Shown here: in pieces, positions 1-9,137 of the stretch
Numbering within the stretch: position 1 is the stretch's first letter
Layout: each line of letters starts with the position of its first letter
Assembly: GCF_002284575.1 (NCBI RefSeq)
Contig: NZ_NPKJ01000064.1
Coordinates: 1-63,272 of the forward strand
Direction of reading: 5' to 3'
DNA: 63,272 nt
Source of the DNA: Mesorhizobium temperatum
GTDB lineage: Bacteria > Pseudomonadota > Alphaproteobacteria > Rhizobiales > Rhizobiaceae
Made by a program: the position numbers and the translations under genes
The notes under the pieces: model-generated
Told to the model about the DNA's origin: nothing
The model's database searches: none
The model's input: the letters and a program-made list of their open reading frames with translations, nothing else

Positions 1-61
1 TCCCAAGAATCCACAACCCGGCAATTGGCAAGCCATTTTCCAACTACTCAAATGCGATTCC

Positions 62-200
62 CCTGCCCTTGTGGGGAGGGTCGGCGAGCAAGCTGAGCGA
101 AGCGAAGTTTGCGAAACGGGGTGGGGGTGCTCATAAAGCGCGTCCCTCTCGCCGACCCCCACCCGCTCACTTCGTTCGCGACCCTCCCCACAAGGGGGTG
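62..200. repeat. Long imperfect inverted repeat upstream of glcD
   Basis: The first 458 bases hold no convincing gene. Bases 65-82 (CCCTTGTGGGGAGGGTCG) are the reverse complement of bases 178-195, and an inner GGGGTGGGGGT near 118 pairs with ACCCCCACC near 153. The whole can fold into a long GC-rich hairpin. Related elements lie between glcD and glcE, after hisS and after hisG, so this belongs to a dispersed family of palindromic intergenic repeats of the kind common in rhizobial genomes. Confidence 0.7.
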
Positions 201-458
201 TTTGGGGACATCGCGCTCGTGTCCTCGAATGGCATCTCGAACCTCCCGGCGCAAAGCGCGCCAAACTGTTCGCGATGTCCTCGCACACCTGTTCGCGATG
301 TCCCGGTCCAAACAAGGGAGAGGGTAAAACTGCAGCGGCAGATTGCCGCCGCGGAAGGCGGTGCAGGTGTCGGCGCTCGATTTCGGCCAAAGCAGGATTT
401 GCAACAGATGCGAGTCACTGGTAAAAGATTTTTACCAGTCGATCGAAGGAGACTGTTG

Positions 459-1955
459 ATGTCCGGCCTGCTGATGCCGAAGCCAGACGACGCCACGATG
501 CGCCGGCGCGACGAGATCGTCGCCGATATGCGCATCATCGTGCCGGGCGAGGGCGTCGTCGACGCTGCCAACTCAATGCGCGCCTTCGAGAGCGACGGCC
601 TCACCGCCTATCGGCAATTGCCGCTGGTCGTGGTGTTGCCCGAAACGGTGGCGCAGGTCTCGCGCGTGCTGAAATATTGCAACGACCGCAACATCCGCGT
701 TGTGCCGCGCGGTTCCGGCACCTCGCTGTCCGGCGGCGCGCTGCCGCTGGAAGACGCCGTGCTGCTGGTGATGAGCAGGTTCAACCGCATTCTCGAGATC
801 GATTTTACCAACCGCATCGTCGTCGCCCAGCCGGGCGTCACCAATCTCGGCATCACCACCGCCGTCGAGCAGGAGGGCTTTTATTACGCCCCCGATCCAT
901 CCTCCCAGATCGCCTGCTCGATCGGCGGCAATGTCGCGGAGAATTCCGGCGGCGTGCATTGCCTGAAATACGGCCTCACCGCCAATAATGTGCTCGGCAT
1001 CGAGATGGTGCTGATGAATGGCGAGGTGGTGCGGCTCGGCGGCAAGCATCTCGACGCGGAAGGCTACGACCTGCTCGGGGTGATGACCGGTTCCGAAGGG
1101 CTTCTCGGCGTCGTCACCGAGGTCACCGTGCGCATACTGAAGAAGCCGGAGACGGCGCGCGCGTTGCTGATCGGCTTCCCGACCAGCGAGCAGGGCGGTC
1201 AATGCGTCGCCGACATCATCGGCGCCGGCATCATCCCGGGCGGCATGGAGATGATGGACCGCCCGGCGATCCACGCGGCCGAGGATTTCGTCCATGTCGG
1301 CTATCCCTTGGATGTCGAGGCGCTGCTGATCGTCGAACTCGACGGGCCGGGCGTCGAGGTCGATCATTTGATCGGCCTTGTCGAAGCCATCGCCCACAAG
1401 AACGGCTCGACCACCTGCCGAGTATCGCAATCGGAGCAGGAGCGGCTGAGTTTTTGGGCCGGCCGCAAGGCTGCCTTTCCGGCGGTCGGCCGCATTTCGC
1501 CCGACTATTACTGCATGGACGGCACCATTCCGCGCAAGGAACTGCCGCGCGTGCTGCACGGCATGCGCGAACTCTCCGAAAAATACGGGCTCGGCGTCGC
1601 CAATGTTTTCCATGCCGGCGACGGCAATCTGCATCCGCTCATCCTCTACGACGCCAACGTGCCCGGCGAGCTCGACAAGGCAGAGAGTTTCGGCGCCGAC
1701 ATTTTGCGGCTCTGCGTCAAGGTCGGCGGCGTGCTGACCGGCGAGCACGGGGTGGGGGTGGAGAAGCGCGACCTGATGCCGGAGATGTTCAACCAGATCG
1801 ACCTCGACCAGCAGATGCGGGTTAAATGCGCCTTCGATCCCAACCATCTGCTCAATCCGGGCAAGGTGTTTCCGCAGCTGCGCCGTTGCGCCGAGCTCGG
1901 ACGCATGCACGTGCATCGCGGCCAGACGGCGTTTCCGGACATTCCGAGGTTTTGA
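459..1955 (+). CDS. glcD: Glycolate oxidase subunit GlcD (FAD-linked)
   Basis: 498-residue FAD-binding subunit of glycolate oxidase, which oxidises glycolate to glyoxylate with GlcE and GlcF. The start at 459 follows a good ribosome site (GAAGGAGA, 445-452); the frame is open much further upstream, but that stretch is the palindromic repeat and should not be coding. The length matches E. coli GlcD. The PCMH-type FAD-binding segment is visible (VVPRGSGTSLSGGALP, then DPSSQIACSIGGNVAENSGG), and the C-terminal FAD-linked oxidase domain carries FHAGDGNLHPL and LTGEHGVG. glcE, a small membrane gene and glcF follow on the same strand, forming the expected glc cluster. Confidence 0.93.
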   Translation: MSGLLMPKPDDATMRRRDEIVADMRIIVPGEGVVDAANSMRAFESDGLTAYRQLPLVVVLPETVAQVSRVLKYCNDRNIRVVPRGSGTSLSGGALPLEDAVLLVMSRFNRILEIDFTNRIVVAQPGVTNLGITTAVEQEGFYYAPDPSSQIACSIGGNVAENSGGVHCLKYGLTANNVLGIEMVLMNGEVVRLGGKHLDAEGYDLLGVMTGSEGLLGVVTEVTVRILKKPETARALLIGFPTSEQGGQCVADIIGAGIIPGGMEMMDRPAIHAAEDFVHVGYPLDVEALLIVELDGPGVEVDHLIGLVEAIAHKNGSTTCRVSQSEQERLSFWAGRKAAFPAVGRISPDYYCMDGTIPRKELPRVLHGMRELSEKYGLGVANVFHAGDGNLHPLILYDANVPGELDKAESFGADILRLCVKVGGVLTGEHGVGVEKRDLMPEMFNQIDLDQQMRVKCAFDPNHLLNPGKVFPQLRRCAELGRMHVHRGQTAFPDIPRF

Positions 1956-1974
1956 AGTGATGGGGTCTCGGAAT

Positions 1975-2045
1975 GGGGGTTCCTCGCCCCCTCGACGCGG
2001 GGGAGAGGTGGCTCGGGCAAAGCCCGAGACGGAGAGGGGGTCTGC
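1975..2045. repeat. GC-rich palindromic repeat between glcD and glcE
   Basis: The 114-base gap between glcD and glcE holds a hairpin-forming element: CCCCCTCGACGCGGGGGAG followed by GCTCGGGCAAAGCCCGAG and GGAGAGGGGG. It resembles the repeats near positions 62, 10719 and 12791. It may act as an mRNA stem-loop inside the glc transcript, but that is inference. Confidence 0.55.
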
Positions 2046-2069
2046 GGCCGATGCGCGCCCAGGACAGTC

Positions 2070-3326
2070 ATGACCACCTTCACTCCGTCCACCGCCGCCG
2101 AAACCCTCTCCACCGTCGCCTGGGCTGCGGCGGAAGAATCGCCGCTCGAAATCCTCGGCCATGGCTCCAAGCGCGGCATCGGCCGTCCGCTGCAGACCGA
2201 GCACACGCTCGACCTGTCGAAACTGTCCGGCGTTACGCTTTACGAGCCGGCCGAACTGGTGCTGTCGGCCAAGGCCGGCACGCCGCTCGCCGAGATCGAA
2301 AGCCTGCTTTCCGAATACGGCCAGCAGCTTGCCTTCGAGCCGCTGGACTATGGTCCGCTGCTCGGCGGCGAAAAGGGAAAAGGCACGATCGGCGGCGTGC
2401 TGGCTGCGAACCTTTCCGGCCCGCGCCGGCTGAAAGCGGGGGCGGCGCGCGATCATATCCTCGGCATAGCAGCGGTTTCCGGTCGCGGCGAGGCCTTCAA
2501 GTCGGGCGGTCGCGTGGTCAAGAACGTCACCGGCTATGACCTGTCCAAACTCATGGCCAACAGCTGGGGCACGTTGGCTGTGTTCACCGACGTCACCTTC
2601 AAGGTGCTGCCCGCCGCCGAGACCGAAGTCACGCTCGCTCTGCGCGGCCTGCTCGACGATCACGCCGCAGCCGCCATGGCGCTGGCGCTCGGCTCCAGCG
2701 CGGAAGTGTCGAGCGCTGCCCATTTGCCCGAACGCGTTGCTGCACGGGTCGCCGGCGGCAGTCTCGGCAGCGCCGCGGCGACATTGCTGCGCGTCGAAGG
2801 TTTCGGACCGTCGGTCGCCTACCGCATTGCGGCGCTGAAAGATCTGCTCGGAAATGCCGGGCCGCTCGAGGAAATTTCCGGCGAGATCTCGCATTCCGTC
2901 TGGCGCGATATCCGCGATTGTGCGCCGTTTGTCGACGGCAGCGAAAAGCCAGTGTGGCGCGTGTCGATGGCGCCGGCGCAAGGCCACCAGATGGTGCTGG
3001 CGCTGCGCATGCAGGCGGCTGTCGATGCCTTCTATGACTGGCAGGGCGGACTGATCTGGCTGCGCATGGAGCATGGCGATCCCGAAGCCGAGCTTCTGCG
3101 CGGACTGGTGAGACAGTATGGCGGCGGCCATGCGACGCTGGTGCGCGCGGCGCCTTCTCATCGCGCCGCTGTGCCGGTGTTCGAGCCGCAGGCGCCGCAA
3201 CTGGCGGCCTTGTCGGCGCGGCTCAAAGCCGAATTCGATCCCAAGAATATCCTCAATCCCGGCCATATGGCGCCGGCTGCAAGCTCTGCTACTCTTGGCC
3301 TGGCAACCGCGGGAGCAGCATCATGA
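2070..3326 (+). CDS. glcE: Glycolate oxidase FAD-binding subunit GlcE
   Basis: 418-residue FAD-binding subunit of glycolate oxidase and partner of GlcD and GlcF. It has the shortened FAD-linked oxidase fold: an N-terminal PCMH region (LEILGHGSKRGIGRP near residue 28 and GTIGGVLAANLSGPRRL near residue 108) and a C-terminal end LKAEFDPKNILNPGHM, typical of GlcD/GlcE relatives. The stop overlaps the ATG of the next gene (ATGA at 3323), which implies translational coupling. The protein is longer than E. coli GlcE (about 350 residues), as is usual in alphaproteobacteria. Confidence 0.92.
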   Translation: MTTFTPSTAAETLSTVAWAAAEESPLEILGHGSKRGIGRPLQTEHTLDLSKLSGVTLYEPAELVLSAKAGTPLAEIESLLSEYGQQLAFEPLDYGPLLGGEKGKGTIGGVLAANLSGPRRLKAGAARDHILGIAAVSGRGEAFKSGGRVVKNVTGYDLSKLMANSWGTLAVFTDVTFKVLPAAETEVTLALRGLLDDHAAAAMALALGSSAEVSSAAHLPERVAARVAGGSLGSAAATLLRVEGFGPSVAYRIAALKDLLGNAGPLEEISGEISHSVWRDIRDCAPFVDGSEKPVWRVSMAPAQGHQMVLALRMQAAVDAFYDWQGGLIWLRMEHGDPEAELLRGLVRQYGGGHATLVRAAPSHRAAVPVFEPQAPQLAALSARLKAEFDPKNILNPGHMAPAASSATLGLATAGAAS

Positions 3327-3739
3327 GCGACATCAATCCAGGCCCGGCTGATTCAGGCCCGGCTGATTCAAATAAGCCCGCACCGCGGCAGACCGACCGC
3401 TGGCTGGAGCCGGGTTCGACCAACGCGCTGGTCATCTACATCCTTTATCTCGCCGGCCTGGCGATCGGCGTCACCGGCCTTGTCGGCATCGTTCTGGCCT
3501 ATATCAATCGCGGCAAGGCTGGCGGCTTCGTCGAGAGCCACTACACCTTCCTGATCCGCACCTTCTGGATCGGCCTGCTTTATGCGCTGATCTCGGCTGT
3601 GCTGATGATGGTGGCGATAGGCTTCGTGCTGATGTTCGCCGTCGCCGTGTGGTTCATCGCCCGCTGTATTCTCGGCCTGCAGGCGCTGCAGCGCGGCGAG
3701 CCGGTCAAAGACCCGGAAAGCTGGTTCCTCGGACTTTAG
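3323..3739 (+). CDS. DUF4870-type small membrane protein
   Basis: 138-residue membrane protein whose start overlaps the glcE stop by four bases, so it is co-translated inside the glc operon. A hydrophilic N-terminus rich in Pro, Ala and Asp contains a short direct repeat (GPADSGPADS). Three hydrophobic segments follow: roughly residues 36-62, 74-98 and 100-118. The arrangement and the signature near AYINRGKAGGFVESHY resemble DUF4870 proteins. No catalytic role is known. Its position between glcE and glcF suggests a membrane-associated accessory role, which is inference. Confidence 0.8.
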   Translation: MSDINPGPADSGPADSNKPAPRQTDRWLEPGSTNALVIYILYLAGLAIGVTGLVGIVLAYINRGKAGGFVESHYTFLIRTFWIGLLYALISAVLMMVAIGFVLMFAVAVWFIARCILGLQALQRGEPVKDPESWFLGL

Positions 3740-3807
3740 AGCATGATCCCGAACCGAAGGTCAGCGTAGCAAAAAGTGGGAACCGGTTTTCGGAAAAGAT
3801 CATGCTC
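3739..3807. repeat. RIME1-like rhizobial intergenic element
   Basis: The ends are an inverted repeat (GAGCATGATC at 3739 and GATCATGCTC at 3798-3807). The interior contains AAAAAGTGGGAACCGGTTTT, the hallmark of the RIME1 family found in many copies in Rhizobium, Sinorhizobium and Mesorhizobium. It fills the gap before glcF. Confidence 0.8.
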
Positions 3808-3827
3808 AAACGGTAAGGACTTTTTGC

Positions 3828-5129
3828 GTGCAGACCAATTTCTCAGCTGCCCAGCTTGCCGATCCGCATGTCGCGGAATCGGAAAAAATCCTGCGCAAAT
3901 GCGTGCATTGCGGTTTCTGCACGGCCACCTGTCCGACCTATGTGACGCTTGGCAACGAGCTGGACTCGCCGCGCGGGCGGATCTACCTGATCAAGGATAT
4001 GCTGGAGAACGGTCGCCCCGCCGACAAGGAGATCGTCACCCATATCGACCGCTGCCTGTCCTGCCTCGCCTGCATGACCACCTGCCCGTCGGGCGTCAAC
4101 TACATGCATCTGGTCGATCATGCCCGCGCCCATATCGAGGAGACCTACAAGCGCCCGCTGCCCGATCGCCTGACGCGCGCCATGCTGGCCTTGGTCCTGC
4201 CTTATCCCTCGCGTTTTCGCGCTGCGCTCAAGCTGGCGAGGCTCGCGCAGCCATTCGCCGGACTGTTCGAAAAGATCCCGGCGCTGAAGCCGCTGGGCGC
4301 GATGCTCAAGCTCGCGCCGGCGTCGGTTCCCGCGGCCTCGCCAATGGCTTCGCCGGGCATCCATGCCGGGCAGGGCACGAGAAAAGTAGGCCGCGTCGCC
4401 ATTCTCACCGGCTGCGCGCAATCCGTGCTCGATCCCGCCATCAACGATACGACGATCGCGCTGCTGACGCGGCTGGGTGTCGAGGTCGTGGTACCTGAAG
4501 GCGAAGGCTGCTGCGGGGCGCTGGTCCATCATATGGGCCGCGAGGAGGCAGCCCTTGCCTCGGCCAGGCGCAATGTCGATGCCTGGACGCGCGCCATCGA
4601 CCAAGGCGGCCTTGACGCCATCGTCATCACCGCGTCCGGCTGCGGCACCACGATCAAGGACTACGGCTTCATGCTGCGCCTCGATCCCGCCTATGCCGAC
4701 AAGGCGGCGCGCGTGTCGTTGCTGGCCAAGGACATCACCGAATATCTGATGGCTCTCGACCTGCCCGAGCCGGTGCGCAAGCCCGGCACGATCGTCGCCT
4801 ATCACTCCGCCTGCTCGATGCAGCACGGCCAAAAAATCACCCGCCAGCCGAAGGAGCTTCTGGCCAAGGCCGGCTTCGTCGTGCGCGAGCCGCGCGAGGG
4901 GCATCTGTGCTGCGGCTCGGCCGGCACCTACAACATCCTGCAATCCGAGATTTCGGCTCAACTGCGTGACCGCAAGGTCAGGAATATCGAGGCGACGGGT
5001 GCTGAAATCGTCGCCACCGGCAACATCGGCTGCATCACCCAGATCGCATCGGCTGCGAAGCTGCCGGTGGTGCACACGATAAAACTGCTCGACTGGGCCT
5101 ATGGCGGCGAGCCGCCAAAATTGGTTTGA
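3828..5129 (+). CDS. glcF: Glycolate oxidase iron-sulfur subunit GlcF
   Basis: 433-residue iron-sulfur subunit that passes electrons from the GlcD/GlcE flavins towards the respiratory chain. It starts at GTG 3828 behind GGTAAGGAC. Two ferredoxin-type [4Fe-4S] motifs sit near the N-terminus: CVHCGFCTATCP (from about residue 25) and CLSCLACMTTCP (from about residue 75). Two CCG domains follow (GCCGAL and later HLCCGSAGTYNILQ), typical of GlcF and heterodisulfide-reductase-like subunits. The RIME1 element separates it from the membrane gene, so it may have its own translation signals but still belong to the glc transcript. Confidence 0.94.
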   Translation: MQTNFSAAQLADPHVAESEKILRKCVHCGFCTATCPTYVTLGNELDSPRGRIYLIKDMLENGRPADKEIVTHIDRCLSCLACMTTCPSGVNYMHLVDHARAHIEETYKRPLPDRLTRAMLALVLPYPSRFRAALKLARLAQPFAGLFEKIPALKPLGAMLKLAPASVPAASPMASPGIHAGQGTRKVGRVAILTGCAQSVLDPAINDTTIALLTRLGVEVVVPEGEGCCGALVHHMGREEAALASARRNVDAWTRAIDQGGLDAIVITASGCGTTIKDYGFMLRLDPAYADKAARVSLLAKDITEYLMALDLPEPVRKPGTIVAYHSACSMQHGQKITRQPKELLAKAGFVVREPREGHLCCGSAGTYNILQSEISAQLRDRKVRNIEATGAEIVATGNIGCITQIASAAKLPVVHTIKLLDWAYGGEPPKLV

Positions 5130-5160
5130 TTGCTGCGCACCCTCCAATGAGACTGCTGAG

Positions 5161-5908
5161 ATGCCCAACCCAGAGTCCGAAGAGATTGAAACCGTCGTTC
5201 GGCTGCTGTCGGACAGATCGCCTGCGACGTTCCAGACTCGCTATGCCAAATGCGAGGCAATCATCGCTCGACATTTCGAGGATGGGTCCGAATTCCTGTT
5301 TGCGCTCATTAAGGCAGCGGTAGAAGCCGACGTTCAGAGACAATCTGATTATCGACGCCGTTTCGTTTCTCGATGAGACGCATCTGGCCTGCCTGGCATT
5401 TTTCCTACAAGGGGCGGCGAAACGCGGGACAGATGTCGAAGACCTGTTGTCTCACGCCGTTCTGCAGGCACCGGAATTGTTTCCGGACAGTGTTCCGGCC
5501 ACCAGTTACGATTTCGCAGACTGGCTGACGCATGATGATCCTCGCTCTCCGCCGGTCTGTCATCATTTTGTTTTCGAAGGAGGAGCTCCGAGTGACCTAT
5601 CCTTTCCGGCGCACCGCTATCATCCTACCTGGCATCTGTCGGCGACTGGTAGGCCAATTACGGTCGGCGGCGAAGGATCTGCAGTGTGCCCGACCTGTCG
5701 CGAGCGACTGATACATCTGGTTACGCTGGACGATTTTGGGAACGAGCTAGTGATGCCTTTTCCCAGACTCCATATCGAGACCTGTGCTGGGGCAGCGGTG
5801 GCATTCTTTACGTTTTCTGGGATGACGAGTCCCGGATCACATGCCATGTGCCGCAATGTACGTGACGAAAGCGACTATTCCGCCGCCAGCTTATCGGCCG
5901 TCCCGTAG
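5161..5908 (+). pseudogene. Unrecognised gene broken by one frameshift
   Basis: Two frames together read as one protein. The first runs from ATG 5161 (MPNPESEEIETVV) to about base 5337. The second then reads on from about 5339 (DNLIIDAVSFLDETHLACL) to a stop at 5908. A single extra base near 5338 explains the break. The joined product would be about 248 residues, with an acidic helical N-terminus and a C-terminal part containing CHHFVF and a CPTC pair. I do not recognise the family. The 3' end overlaps the convergent folD-like gene by 34 bases. It is either a real pseudogene or a sequencing error. Confidence 0.55.
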
Positions 5909-6795
5909 GTCGCCTGGTAGCGCGCGCGTTGCCGGCTGAGCGCCACCATCGTGTTGCGCAAAAGAATCGCTACGGTGATCGGGCCGACGCCGCCCGGCAC
6001 CGGCGTGATCCAGGACGCCACTTCCTTGACGCTCTCGGCGTCGACGTCGCCGACGATACGGCTCTCCCCGTCCGGTCCGATCTCGGCATTGATGCCGATG
6101 TCGATGACGGCCGCACCCGGCTTGACCATGTCGGCCTTGATGAGCCGCGGCCTGCCGACCGCGACGAACAGCGCATCGGCGCGGCGCGCATGCGCAGCCA
6201 CCGAGCGCGTCATGTGATGGCAGACCGTCACCGTCGCGCCCTCGCTCATCAGCAGGAAGGCGATCGGCTTGCCGACGATCTCGGAGTGACCGACGATGAC
6301 GACCTCGAGCCCCTTCAGATCGAGACCGGTCTCCTTGAGCAGTTCGACCGAGGCTGCCGCCGTGCACGGCGCGAGGTCGAGCTGGTTGTAGACGATGTTG
6401 CCGATGGAAGCCGGATGCATGCCCTCGACATCCTTGAGCGGATGCACCGCCGCCTGAAGGATCTTGATCGGGATATGCGCCGGCACCGGCCGCTGGATGA
6501 TGATACCGGTGACGCGCGGATCGGCATTAAGGCCATGGATCGCCGCTTCCAGTTCGCCGGCGGTGATGGCGGCGGCAAACCGTCTTTCCTCGAAATCGAT
6601 GCCGGCCAATGCCGCCTTGGCGCGCTGGTTGCGCACATAGACATCGACTGCAGCTGTGTCGCCGACGGTGATCGATATCAGTTTGGGCGGAAAACCCTCG
6701 GCGGTCGCAGTCGCCGCATCCTCGCGCACCGAGGCGATGATGCGCTGGGCGACCGGGCCGCCCCTGAGATAGCGGTTGTCATCGGACAGGGACAT
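5875..6795 (-). CDS. FolD-like methylene-tetrahydrofolate dehydrogenase, divergent
   Basis: 306-residue member of the FolD family, which interconverts 5,10-methylene- and 10-formyl-tetrahydrofolate. The start at 6795 has AAGG about nine bases upstream. Family marks are present: IIQRPVPAHIP, KDVEGMHPASIGN, a dinucleotide-binding VIVGHSEIVGKPIAFLL and the C-terminal PVPGGVGPITVAILLRNT. The motif usually written YVxxK reads YVRNQ (residues 53-57), so the lysine needed for cyclohydrolase activity in bifunctional enzymes is glutamine here, and DVDG is DVEG. It may therefore be a dehydrogenase without, or with weak, cyclohydrolase activity (inference). It is transcribed away from the glc region. 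Confidence 0.85.
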   Translation of the reverse strand: MSLSDDNRYLRGGPVAQRIIASVREDAATATAEGFPPKLISITVGDTAAVDVYVRNQRAKAALAGIDFEERRFAAAITAGELEAAIHGLNADPRVTGIIIQRPVPAHIPIKILQAAVHPLKDVEGMHPASIGNIVYNQLDLAPCTAAASVELLKETGLDLKGLEVVIVGHSEIVGKPIAFLLMSEGATVTVCHHMTRSVAAHARRADALFVAVGRPRLIKADMVKPGAAVIDIGINAEIGPDGESRIVGDVDAESVKEVASWITPVPGGVGPITVAILLRNTMVALSRQRARYQATYGTADKLAAE

Positions 6796-6942
6796 GGATG
6801 AACCTTCTGTCTGAAAGTGTTGCTGCCGACATAGCAAGACTCTTTGGAAAATGGCAGCACGAAAGCGAACTGCTATGCCTGTCGCGCGACGTACCGGCGA
6901 ACCTGCGAAGATGTGCCCGCCAACCGGATGTCAGCAGAAACA

Positions 6943-6976
6943 AAAAGGGCAGCGCGGCTTGCCGCACTGCCCTTTC
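6943..6976 (-). terminator. Rho-independent terminator after the L,D-transpeptidase gene
   Basis: AAAGGGCAG-C-GCGGC, loop TT, then GCCGC-A-CTGCCCTTT forms a strong hairpin. On the minus strand it is followed by a T-rich run (TTTTTGTTT), so it ends transcripts leaving the transpeptidase gene about 90 bases upstream. Confidence 0.8.
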
Positions 6977-7065
6977 GTGACTGGCCGCATCCCCACACGG
7001 CCCGTCCCCCGTATCCGATGATCCAGACTCTTCTGGACAAAATCGGCAATAAGATCAACTGCAGA

Positions 7066-7812
7066 TTACATCACCACAACCGCTGTGCCAACATTGACCC
7101 GTTCATAGAGGTCGACGACGTCCTCGTTGCGCATGCGGATGCAGCCCGACGACACGGCACCCCCGATCGTCCAGGGCTGGTTGGTGCCGTGGATGCGGTA
7201 GAGCGTCGAGCCGAGATAGAGCGCGCGCGCGCCGAGCGGATTCTCGACGCCGCCGGCGACATAGGTCGGCAGATAACGGCCGTTGGCGGCCTCGCGCGAG
7301 ATCATCTCCGCCGGCGGTCGCCATTCGGGCCAGACCCTCTTCTGCGAGATCCTGTGCTTGCCGGCCCATTCGAAGCCCGGCTTGCCGGTGCCGACGCCAT
7401 AGCGCCGCGCCTTGCCGTTGTTCTCGACCAGATAGAGGAAATTCTCCCTCGTATCGATGACGATCGTGCCCGGCTTCTCCGGACCGTCATAGGCGACTTC
7501 CTGCGGCAGGTAGATCGGGTTGATCTGCGGGCGTGCGAGCAGGCGCTTCTTGGCCGGTGCCTGCATCGCCGCCGTGTGCAGCTGAGCCGGTTGCGCCTGC
7601 CGTTGGGAACGGCGCTGCGGCTTTTGCATCTCTTGCCGGTTCTGGCGGACGATGCCCGGCGCCCGGCCAAGCTGCAGCACCCAGGGCGCTGAAAGGTCAG
7701 GGCTCACCATCACCGGCGGCCTGTCGGCATAGCGGTCGTTGGCGCTGGAGGATGTAGCGGCGGTGGCCAGCACGGCTGCGGCGCCGAGTAGCGGGAACAA
7801 AAATGTCTTCAT
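7066..7812 (-). CDS. Secreted L,D-transpeptidase (YkuD domain)
   Basis: 248-residue exported enzyme that makes 3-3 crosslinks in peptidoglycan or attaches proteins to it. The start at 7812 gives a clean signal peptide (MKTFLFPLLGAAAVLATAA, cleavage near SSSAND). A linker rich in Gln, Arg and Pro leads to the YkuD domain (about residues 110-248). The active-site signature is near the C-terminus: HGTNQP followed by SSGCIRM, with the catalytic cysteine in SGC. Upstream in-frame codons would add a charged leader before the signal peptide and were rejected. The long Q/R/P linker suggests a tether through the periplasm. Confidence 0.9.
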   Translation of the reverse strand: MKTFLFPLLGAAAVLATAATSSSANDRYADRPPVMVSPDLSAPWVLQLGRAPGIVRQNRQEMQKPQRRSQRQAQPAQLHTAAMQAPAKKRLLARPQINPIYLPQEVAYDGPEKPGTIVIDTRENFLYLVENNGKARRYGVGTGKPGFEWAGKHRISQKRVWPEWRPPAEMISREAANGRYLPTYVAGGVENPLGARALYLGSTLYRIHGTNQPWTIGGAVSSGCIRMRNEDVVDLYERVNVGTAVVVM

Positions 7813-8023
7813 CGGAACGCACCTTGTTCGTCGAACACGCCGGGCGCAAAAGCGTCCCCGGTTCGCGGACATTGGGCGCGGAGCAGCAACCGAACCATGA
7901 ATCGGAATGCGTAAAATGCTCCATTGTCAGTAAAGCTTTCGGTGTGGTTACCGGCCGGTTCAGGAATCTGGTAAAGCCGCGGTAAAGGCAGCGCTGAGGC
8001 GCATTAACGAATGGAATTCCGCC

Positions 8024-8659
8024 ATGGATGAGAAGACAGGCCTGCTCGCCGGACCCGATGGTATCGCGCGCTGCTTCTGGCACGGCAATCTGCCGGATTA
8101 TTTGCACTACCACGATCATGAATGGGGCCGGCCGGTCACCGACGACCGCAAGCTGTTCGAAAAGATCTGCCTCGAAGGCTTTCAGTCGGGCCTGTCCTGG
8201 CTGACCATATTGCGCAAGCGCGAGAATTTCCGCGAGGCGTTCGCCGGCTTCGATATCGACAAGATCGCTGCCTTTACCGACGAGGATGTCGAGCGCCTGC
8301 TCGACAATGCCGGCATCATCCGCCACCGCGGCAAGATTGTCTCGACCATCAACAACGCCAAGCGTGCGCGTGAATTGGCCGACGAGGCCGGCTCGCTGGC
8401 GGCCTGGTTCTGGAAGTTCGAACCCGGCCCCGACGAACGGCCCGAAATCTTCGATCTCGCCCATCTGCGCGCCAACCCGACCACGGCGGTTTCCGTGCGG
8501 ATTTCGAAAGAGCTGAAGAAACGCGGCTGGAGCTTTGTCGGCCCGACCACCGTCTACGCCTTCATGCAGGCAATGGGGCTGGTCAACGACCATCTCGAAG
8601 GCTGTGTCTGCCGCGAGCAGGTCGAGGCGGAGCGCAGGGCGTTCAAGCGGCCGAAGTAG
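8024..8659 (+). CDS. tag: DNA-3-methyladenine glycosylase I
   Basis: 211-residue base-excision repair enzyme that removes 3-methyladenine from DNA. The helix-hairpin-helix family pattern is clear: YHDHEWGRPVTDDRKLFEKI, then GFQSGLSWLTILRKRE and the C-terminal MGLVNDHLEGC. The zinc ligands of E. coli Tag (Cys4, His17, His175, Cys179) correspond to Cys17, His30 and the HLEGC pair. It stands alone between a secreted transpeptidase and hisS. Confidence 0.92.
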   Translation: MDEKTGLLAGPDGIARCFWHGNLPDYLHYHDHEWGRPVTDDRKLFEKICLEGFQSGLSWLTILRKRENFREAFAGFDIDKIAAFTDEDVERLLDNAGIIRHRGKIVSTINNAKRARELADEAGSLAAWFWKFEPGPDERPEIFDLAHLRANPTTAVSVRISKELKKRGWSFVGPTTVYAFMQAMGLVNDHLEGCVCREQVEAERRAFKRPK

Positions 8660-8688
8660 CTTCCTCACCGCGAAGCGGGCGATAAAAC

Positions 8689-8940
8689 TCAAGCGCCGCC
8701 GGCGCCGGCCAGAAAAAGCGCGGCAACGATGGCCGCCACAGTGGCAAAAGCCGGATAGATCACCAGCAGGCCGGTCATCAGCGCATCGCGCATGGTCGGT
8801 CGTTTGCGCTCGTCCGCGGCGACCTCGAATGGTCCCGCCATTTGGCCTGCCGGCCTCGGTGCATGACTATCGGCCCGTCGCAGCCGGGGCAGATCGCGGG
8901 CACCGCTGTCGATGATGTCGAATTCCCGTGCCGTGGTCAT
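8689..8940 (-). CDS. Small single-span membrane protein
   Basis: 83-residue protein with a charged N-terminal half (Arg/Asp-rich, about 50 residues) and one hydrophobic segment at about residues 53-81 (LMTGLLVIYPAFATVAAIVA). It lies convergent to tag with a 29-base gap. No family was recognised. Coding is supported by GC-rich third positions and a plausible membrane span. Confidence 0.55.
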   Translation of the reverse strand: MTTAREFDIIDSGARDLPRLRRADSHAPRPAGQMAGPFEVAADERKRPTMRDALMTGLLVIYPAFATVAAIVAALFLAGAGGA

Positions 8941-9137
8941 GGCCCGAACCCCTTGTTTCGGCGCGCTTTATCGGCTGCGATTGTGTCGGCACAATGCCGC
9001 GCTTATGGCGGAATTGTTTCGTTTATCGCGTGGTTTGTTTCAGGAAGGGTGCAAACCCTTGCCGGTCCGGACAGGTTCGGTTAGGACACGCCTACTCGAA
9101 ATAAGTCATCGATTACTTAGCAAAAAAGACCCATGCC

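Noticed and set aside
69..458. Extension of the glcD frame by 130 codons upstream
   Set aside because: The stretch is the palindromic repeat, gives an Arg/Pro-rich sequence without homology, and the start at 459 has a good ribosome site and matches family length.
573..3266. Very long minus-strand open frame opposite glcD and glcE
   Set aside because: It is the antisense shadow of GC-rich genes with a His/Arg/Ala-rich product and no domain.
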